A DNA stretch of 64,000 nt. It comes from JAWLCQ01 sp041687095 (GTDB lineage Bacteria; Planctomycetota; Phycisphaerae; SM23-33). The stretch spans positions 1 through 64,000 of the forward strand of contig JAWLCQ010000007.1 of NCBI GenBank assembly GCA_041687095.1. Reading direction: 5' to 3'. Under the pieces are notes generated by a model, which was given only the letters and a program-made list of their open reading frames with translations, had not been told where the DNA came from and ran no database searches. This document shows positions 60,111 through 64,000 of the stretch, in pieces; position 1 is the stretch's first letter, and each line of letters opens with the position of its first letter. Made by a program: the position numbers and the translations under genes.

Positions 60111-60695
60111 GTGCGGGCATACGACGGTGTGATCTTCGACATGGACGGGACGCTGGTCCACTCGCCGCTGGATTTCGCGATGATCCGGCGGGAGCTGGGG
60201 GTGCGCGGGGAGGACGGGATCCTCGAGCACATCGACACCCTCGACGCCGCCCGCCGCCCCTGGGCGCACGGGCGGCTGCTGCAGATGGAGATGGAGGCGG
60301 CCCGCCAGGCGACGCTCGCCCCCCACGCCGGGGAGGCCCTCGCCGCCGTCCGCACCGCCGGGCTCAAGACCGCCCTGCTCACCCGCAACAACCCCGAGGT
60401 CGTCCAACTCATCCTCCAGAAGTTCCCGGTCCTCCGGTTCGACATCGCCTGGTCGCGCGACGACGGGCCCATCAAGCCCGAGCCCGACGGGATCCTCAAG
60501 GCCTGCCGCCTGCTCGGGATCGAACCCGCCCGCACCGCCTGCGTGGGCGACTTCCGCCTCGACGTCCTCGCCGCCAACGCCGCCGGGGCCGTCTCCATCC
60601 TCCTCGTCCCCGAGGAGCCCCCCGACTACGCCCGCGACGCCCACCACACCCTCCGCTCGCTCGCCGAGCTTCCCGCCCTGCTGGGGATCGCTTGA
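60111..60695 (+). CDS. HAD superfamily hydrolase (phosphoglycolate phosphatase-like)
   Basis: A 194-residue HAD phosphatase. Motif I is VIFDMDGTLVHS, motif II is LLTRNN, and motifs III/IV are KPEPDGIL and CVGDFRLDVLAA. It is a small-capped subfamily I enzyme acting on a phosphorylated small molecule. Start is GTG at 60111 with AGGAG about 10 nt ahead. The stop overlaps the in-frame TTG that precedes the next gene's ATG, so it is co-transcribed with the permease. Confidence 0.85.
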   Translation: MRAYDGVIFDMDGTLVHSPLDFAMIRRELGVRGEDGILEHIDTLDAARRPWAHGRLLQMEMEAARQATLAPHAGEALAAVRTAGLKTALLTRNNPEVVQLILQKFPVLRFDIAWSRDDGPIKPEPDGILKACRLLGIEPARTACVGDFRLDVLAANAAGAVSILLVPEEPPDYARDAHHTLRSLAELPALLGIA

Positions 60696-60697
60696 CC

Positions 60698-61933
60698 ATG
60701 GCCTATCTGCCCCTGGCGAACATCCTCCACCACAAGGTCCGCAGCGCCATCTCGGCCGTCGGGATCGGGCTGGGCATCTGCATGGTCATCACGCTGGGGG
60801 GGCTCTCCCGCGGGAGCCTCAACGAAGTCGCCGACCGCTGGGAAGCCGTCCGCGCCGACCTCATCGTCTACCCCCTGGGCTGGGGCGACAACGTCACCCT
60901 GCTCAGCGGGATCGGCCTGTCCGACCGCTACGCGGACCTCCTCCGCCAGCGATACCCCGACCTCATCCAGCGCGTCGTCCCCGTCTTCCTGTGGCAGATG
61001 AAGGTGGGGGGCGCGGACCACCTGGCGGCCGGGGTGGACCCCCAGGACTGGGAGGTCCTCGTCGGGAACCGCTCGCTCCGCGAGGGCCGCCTCTTCGACC
61101 CCGACAACCGCTTCGCGACGTGGATCGAGCAGCGCCTGCTCGATCCCACCGCCGACGACGCGGGCGACGGCGGGGCCATCGACGCGCCCGTCGAGATCGA
61201 CACCCAGACCGAATTCGCCGACCCCGCCCACGACGGGCTGGAACTGGTCATCGACGACCGCCTCGCCCGCGAGGGCCGCCTCGCCGTCGGGGACACCGTC
61301 CGCGTCGCCAACCACGACTGGACCATCGTCGGGATCGTCCCCGCCGGGGGCATGTCCCGCGTCTACCTCCCCCGCCGCACCGCCCAGTTCCTCTTCGGGT
61401 CGGGCTCCATCACCCGCAGCACGCTGCTGTTCGTGGACCTGCGGGACGGGCTCGACCCCGACGCCGCCGCCCGCCGCATTCGCGGGATCGGGCAGGAGGT
61501 GGTGCAGCTGCGCCAGTACCGCGACATGCTGCGGCGGAAGTTCGCCGTCATGTTCCGCTACGTCGACGCCGTCAACGCCATCGCCCTGGCGACGGCGTTC
61601 CTGTTCATCATGAACACGCTGTACACGATGGTCCTGCAGCGAACGCGGGAGATCGCCATCCTCAAGTCCTGCGGGGCGTCGGGGTGGTACATCCTGCGGC
61701 AGGTCCTGGGCGAATCGCTCCTGCTGACCGGGGCGGGGGCAATCTTCGGCGTGTCCGTCAGCCTCCTCGCCGCCTGGGCCATCGGGAGCTTCACGCTCTA
61801 CACCGTGACCGTCACCCCCGCCTGGATCGCCCTGGCGCTGCTGGCGGCGTTCGTGGGGGCGGTGCTGTCCGCCCTGTACCCCGCCTGGGCGGCGAGCCGC
61901 GTGGCCGTCGTCGAGGCGCTGACGCTGGAGTAG
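60698..61933 (+). CDS. FtsX-like ABC transporter permease
   Basis: A 411-residue MacB/LolC-type permease. Helix 1 is at about 14-35, the periplasmic MacB-PCD domain extends to about 280, and three helices with the FtsX core follow (about 295-405; MVLQRTREIAILKSCGASGW and AALLAAFVGAVLSALYPAWAASR-like end). ATG at 60698, with the TTG at 60692 a possible earlier start (TTGACCATG). The partner ATPase starts 312 bp downstream, after an inserted repeat island. Confidence 0.88.
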   Translation: MAYLPLANILHHKVRSAISAVGIGLGICMVITLGGLSRGSLNEVADRWEAVRADLIVYPLGWGDNVTLLSGIGLSDRYADLLRQRYPDLIQRVVPVFLWQMKVGGADHLAAGVDPQDWEVLVGNRSLREGRLFDPDNRFATWIEQRLLDPTADDAGDGGAIDAPVEIDTQTEFADPAHDGLELVIDDRLAREGRLAVGDTVRVANHDWTIVGIVPAGGMSRVYLPRRTAQFLFGSGSITRSTLLFVDLRDGLDPDAAARRIRGIGQEVVQLRQYRDMLRRKFAVMFRYVDAVNAIALATAFLFIMNTLYTMVLQRTREIAILKSCGASGWYILRQVLGESLLLTGAGAIFGVSVSLLAAWAIGSFTLYTVTVTPAWIALALLAAFVGAVLSALYPAWAASRVAVVEALTLE

Positions 61934-62245
61934 AAGGATTTCGGATTTGGGATTTCGGATTTCGGATTTTGAGCTGTCGCCCACGCCTGCTTCCCGCGGC
62001 GAAACGCCCCTCTGCGCGCGGGGAGCGTCAGGATGCTCACGCAAAGGCGCAAAGGCGCAGAGAAGGGGAATGTGCGAACGCCTTTCCTGCGAAGAATACC
62101 GGTGCCTGTCCTGTGAAGAGCGCGGGTGCCGTGGTTTGCGGAGCGAAGCGGAGCAACCACGTCCCCAAATCCGAAATCCGAAATCCGAAATCCGAAATTG
62201 CCCCGCAATCCGCAATCCGCAATTCCTCCGCAAGGAGGCCTCCCT
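61934..62245. repeat. Nested inverted repeats between permease and ATPase
   Basis: ATTTCGG/ATTTGGG heptads at 61937-61968 and their reverse complements at 62163-62203 (CCGAAATCCGAAATCC). An inner CGCAAAGGCGCAAAGGCGCAG stretch lies at 62040-62060. These 312 bp of repeat sit between two subunits of one ABC transporter and contain no gene. The ribosome site of the ATPase (AAGGAGG, 62232-62238) directly follows. Confidence 0.85.
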
Positions 62246-62935
62246 GTGAGTTCCCCCGCCCCCATCCTTTCTGCGCAGGGGCTGCACAAGTCCTACGGCA
62301 GCGGGCCCGCGCGGGTGCACGTGCTGCGCGGGCTGGGCCTGGTGGTCGAGCGGGGGGAGTTCATCAGCATCATGGGGCCCAGCGGGTGCGGCAAGAGCAC
62401 GCTGCTGCACGTCCTGGGCCTGATGACCGCACCGGACGAGGGCGAACTCACGCTCGACGGGCAGCGCGTCACGGGCTCGACCCGCCAGCAGACGCTCCTC
62501 CGCCGCCGGTCCATCGGCTTTGTGTTCCAGCGGTTCAACCTGCTGGGGACGCTGGGGGCGATGGACAACGTCCGCCTCTCGCTCCGCATCCGCGGGGTGC
62601 GGGCGGACGGGTACGTCGAGGAGCTGTTCGACACGATGGGCATCGCCCACGTCGCCAGGCGCAAGCCCGGGCAGATGTCCATCGGCGAGCAGCAGCGCGT
62701 CGCCGTCGTCCGCGCCCTCGCCCACCGCCCCGCCGTCCTGCTCGCCGACGAGCCCACCGGGAGCCTGGACACGGCGAACTCGGCGGCGCTGCTGGAGACG
62801 TTCCGCACCATCCACCGCGACTGCGGGCAGACGATCGTGATGATCACCCACTCCCCCGCCGCCGCCGCCACCGCCGACCGCACCGTCCACATGCGCGACG
62901 GGCTCCTGCACGAGGGCTCCGCGAATGCCCTCTGA
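62246..62935 (+). CDS. ABC transporter ATP-binding protein
   Basis: A 229-residue ATPase of the LolD/MacB type. Walker A is GPSGCGKSTLL, Walker B VLLADEPTGSLDT and the switch MITHSPAA. The signature is MSIGEQQRVAV rather than the usual LSGGQ, a variant seen in some family members. Start is GTG at 62246 with AAGGAGG at 8 nt. Pairs with the permease at 60698. Its end overlaps the VTT-domain gene by 11 bp. Confidence 0.9.
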   Translation: MSSPAPILSAQGLHKSYGSGPARVHVLRGLGLVVERGEFISIMGPSGCGKSTLLHVLGLMTAPDEGELTLDGQRVTGSTRQQTLLRRRSIGFVFQRFNLLGTLGAMDNVRLSLRIRGVRADGYVEELFDTMGIAHVARRKPGQMSIGEQQRVAVVRALAHRPAVLLADEPTGSLDTANSAALLETFRTIHRDCGQTIVMITHSPAAAATADRTVHMRDGLLHEGSANAL

Positions 62936-63989
62936 CCGCCCCCCCGCCTCCAATTCCCCCCCGTCCCCCGACGCGCCCCCTCCGTGCCTCAAGAGCCCCT
63001 GTCAAACAGACCAGGAAGACGATTCCACCGCAGAGACCGCAAAGCTCGCAAAGGAGATTGGGCGAGAACACAGGCGATTCCACTCCCTCTTCGCGGTCTT
63101 CGCGACCTTTGCGGTGAAGCATGAAACCGTCCCTAAGCCCCCCGACTGCGTCGGGGGGATCCCCCCGAACTCTCCAGACACGCCTCCCAGTCCCTCCCCG
63201 TCCACCGCAACGCCTCCCGACTGCGTCGGGGGGATAACCTCCCCCACCGCCCCACCGCTCCCCCGCAGGCTCTCCCTTCGCCGCTGGTTCGCCCTGTTCG
63301 CCCTGTGGCTGATCGTGGGGACGGGCGTCCTGTTCGTCCTCATCGCCGCCGACGCGCCCGACTGGGCGCTGTGGAAGTCCGACCCGCTGACCGCCCTCCG
63401 CGAAACGGCGGCCGTCACCAAGCTCCTCGCCTTCGCCCTGTACGTCTCCCTCGCCTGCACGTTCCTCCCGCTCCCGACGGGCGGGCTCGTCGCCGCCGTC
63501 GCCACCCAGCACGCCGCCGTCGGGCCCGGGTTCGTCTCCACCACGCTCCTCGTCGCCTCCGTCGGATCCGTCGCGTCCACGCTGGCGAACCTCAACGACT
63601 ACCACCTGTTCGCCCTGGCGCTGCGGTCGCGGCGGATCGCCCGCATCCGCCAGACCCGCGCCTACCACCGCGCCGAAGCCTGGTTCGCCCGCGGCCCCTT
63701 CGCCCTGCTGCTGGCGTTCAACGTGATCCCCGTCCCCGTGGACGTGGTGCGGATGCTGGCGGCGACGTACGGGTACCCGCGGAAACCGTTCGCCCTGGCG
63801 AACCTCATTGGCCGCTTCATCCGCTACGCCATCATCGCCGCCGCCACCTACGCCCTCGGATCGGCGGGGTGGGTCGCGGTGGTGGTGCTCATGGGCGTGG
63901 GGCTGGCCTTCGCCCTCGCCCGCCTCCTTCCAGGCGTCCGCCGGAAAGCGAAAGAACCAGCGAACGAAACCGGCGGTAGAATGTCTTAG
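62925..63989 (+). CDS. VTT (DedA/SNARE-associated) membrane protein with repeat-derived N-terminus
   Basis: A 354-residue protein. Residues about 120-345 form a VTT-like membrane domain with about 6 helices and the loop FALLLAFNVIPVPVDVVRMLAATYGYP, close to the DedA family core. Residues 1-115 are proline-rich and translate three intergenic repeat types in frame: a GCAAAG stretch (63033-63060), its partial reverse complement (63090-63118) and two CCGACTGCGTCGG copies (both read as DCVGG). The true start may be later; no clear ribosome site or ATG exists between the repeats and the first helix. Confidence 0.7.
   Translation: MPSDRPPASNSPPSPDAPPPCLKSPCQTDQEDDSTAETAKLAKEIGREHRRFHSLFAVFATFAVKHETVPKPPDCVGGIPPNSPDTPPSPSPSTATPPDCVGGITSPTAPPLPRRLSLRRWFALFALWLIVGTGVLFVLIAADAPDWALWKSDPLTALRETAAVTKLLAFALYVSLACTFLPLPTGGLVAAVATQHAAVGPGFVSTTLLVASVGSVASTLANLNDYHLFALALRSRRIARIRQTRAYHRAEAWFARGPFALLLAFNVIPVPVDVVRMLAATYGYPRKPFALANLIGRFIRYAIIAAATYALGSAGWVAVVVLMGVGLAFALARLLPGVRRKAKEPANETGGRMS
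63142..63229. repeat. Two CCGACTGCGTCGG copies inside a coding sequence
   Basis: CCGACTGCGTCGG at 63142-63154 and 63217-63229, each with a GGGGGAT extension on the right. The first copy also shares the CCCTAAGCCC left flank with the intergenic copy at 3692-3704. Both copies are read in the same frame by the VTT-domain gene. Confidence 0.8.
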
Positions 63990-64000
63990 TGGTCTATCAG

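Overview
The window is a high-GC bacterial chromosome segment from a draft assembly: it carries a 10-base N gap at 39017-39026 beside a 15-base G run. The gene families point to Planctomycetota, probably Phycisphaerae or a close relative. Indicators are two OPT-like polytopic transporters (one of the DUF6785 type), a DUF4175 protein, a HYExAFE protein, a stand-alone type II pseudopilin, Gfo/Idh/MocA oxidoreductases, an aldo/keto reductase, a URO-D-like protein, several secreted TPR/HEAT/PKD proteins, and many intergenic islands of short low-complexity repeats. The taxonomic call is inference; no rRNA or tRNA gene is present.

Layout. 1-10031: an OPT-like transporter with a promoter holding a perfect palindrome, then on the minus strand an aldo/keto reductase, a Gfo/Idh oxidoreductase, a large DUF4175 membrane protein and an isopropylmalate/homocitrate/Re-citrate synthase family enzyme. 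10309-17010: a TPR membrane protein, then a minus-strand surface-polysaccharide operon (glycosyltransferase, two sulfotransferases, flippase). 17219-19710: a HAD phosphatase/mutase fused to a GH65-like N-domain, divergent from an RNase Z-like metallo-beta-lactamase protein. 19965-31738: a tightly coupled seven-gene minus-strand operon (unknown protein, PqqD-like protein, FtsX permease, ABC ATPase, 1710-residue M28-like/FtsX fusion, OPT-like transporter, second ABC ATPase). It is the strongest candidate here for an undescribed system.

31929-44396 (mostly plus): Gfo/Idh enzyme, voltage-gated-type potassium channel, secreted unknown, YkgJ cysteine-cluster protein with hisS, a HYExAFE nuclease-like protein, three small membrane or secreted proteins, the assembly gap, an alpha/beta hydrolase (minus), a zinc-ribbon protein, a pseudopilin (minus), a membrane zinc-ribbon protein coupled to cinA. 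44386-53914: HEAT-like secreted protein (minus), tyrS, a URO-D-like protein, a spore-photoproduct-lyase-like radical SAM protein, a hybrid sensor kinase and a GNAT acetyltransferase (minus). 54142-63989: rhamnulokinase, an RluB-type pseudouridine synthase coupled to a mannose-6-phosphate isomerase, a secreted PKD/TPR protein (all minus), then HAD hydrolase, FtsX permease, ABC ATPase and VTT-domain protein (plus).

Two features cut across the window. First, gaps between genes repeatedly hold arrays of 7-8 bp units, usually followed by their reverse complement, in at least ten islands with many different unit sequences; in one place related repeats are read through as the N-terminus of a membrane protein. 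Second, recognisable promoters share a -35 box TTGC or TTGA with a 16-17 bp spacer and a TAtAaT-like -10, and several place the start codon only 7-10 bp after the -10, which implies leaderless or near-leaderless mRNAs.
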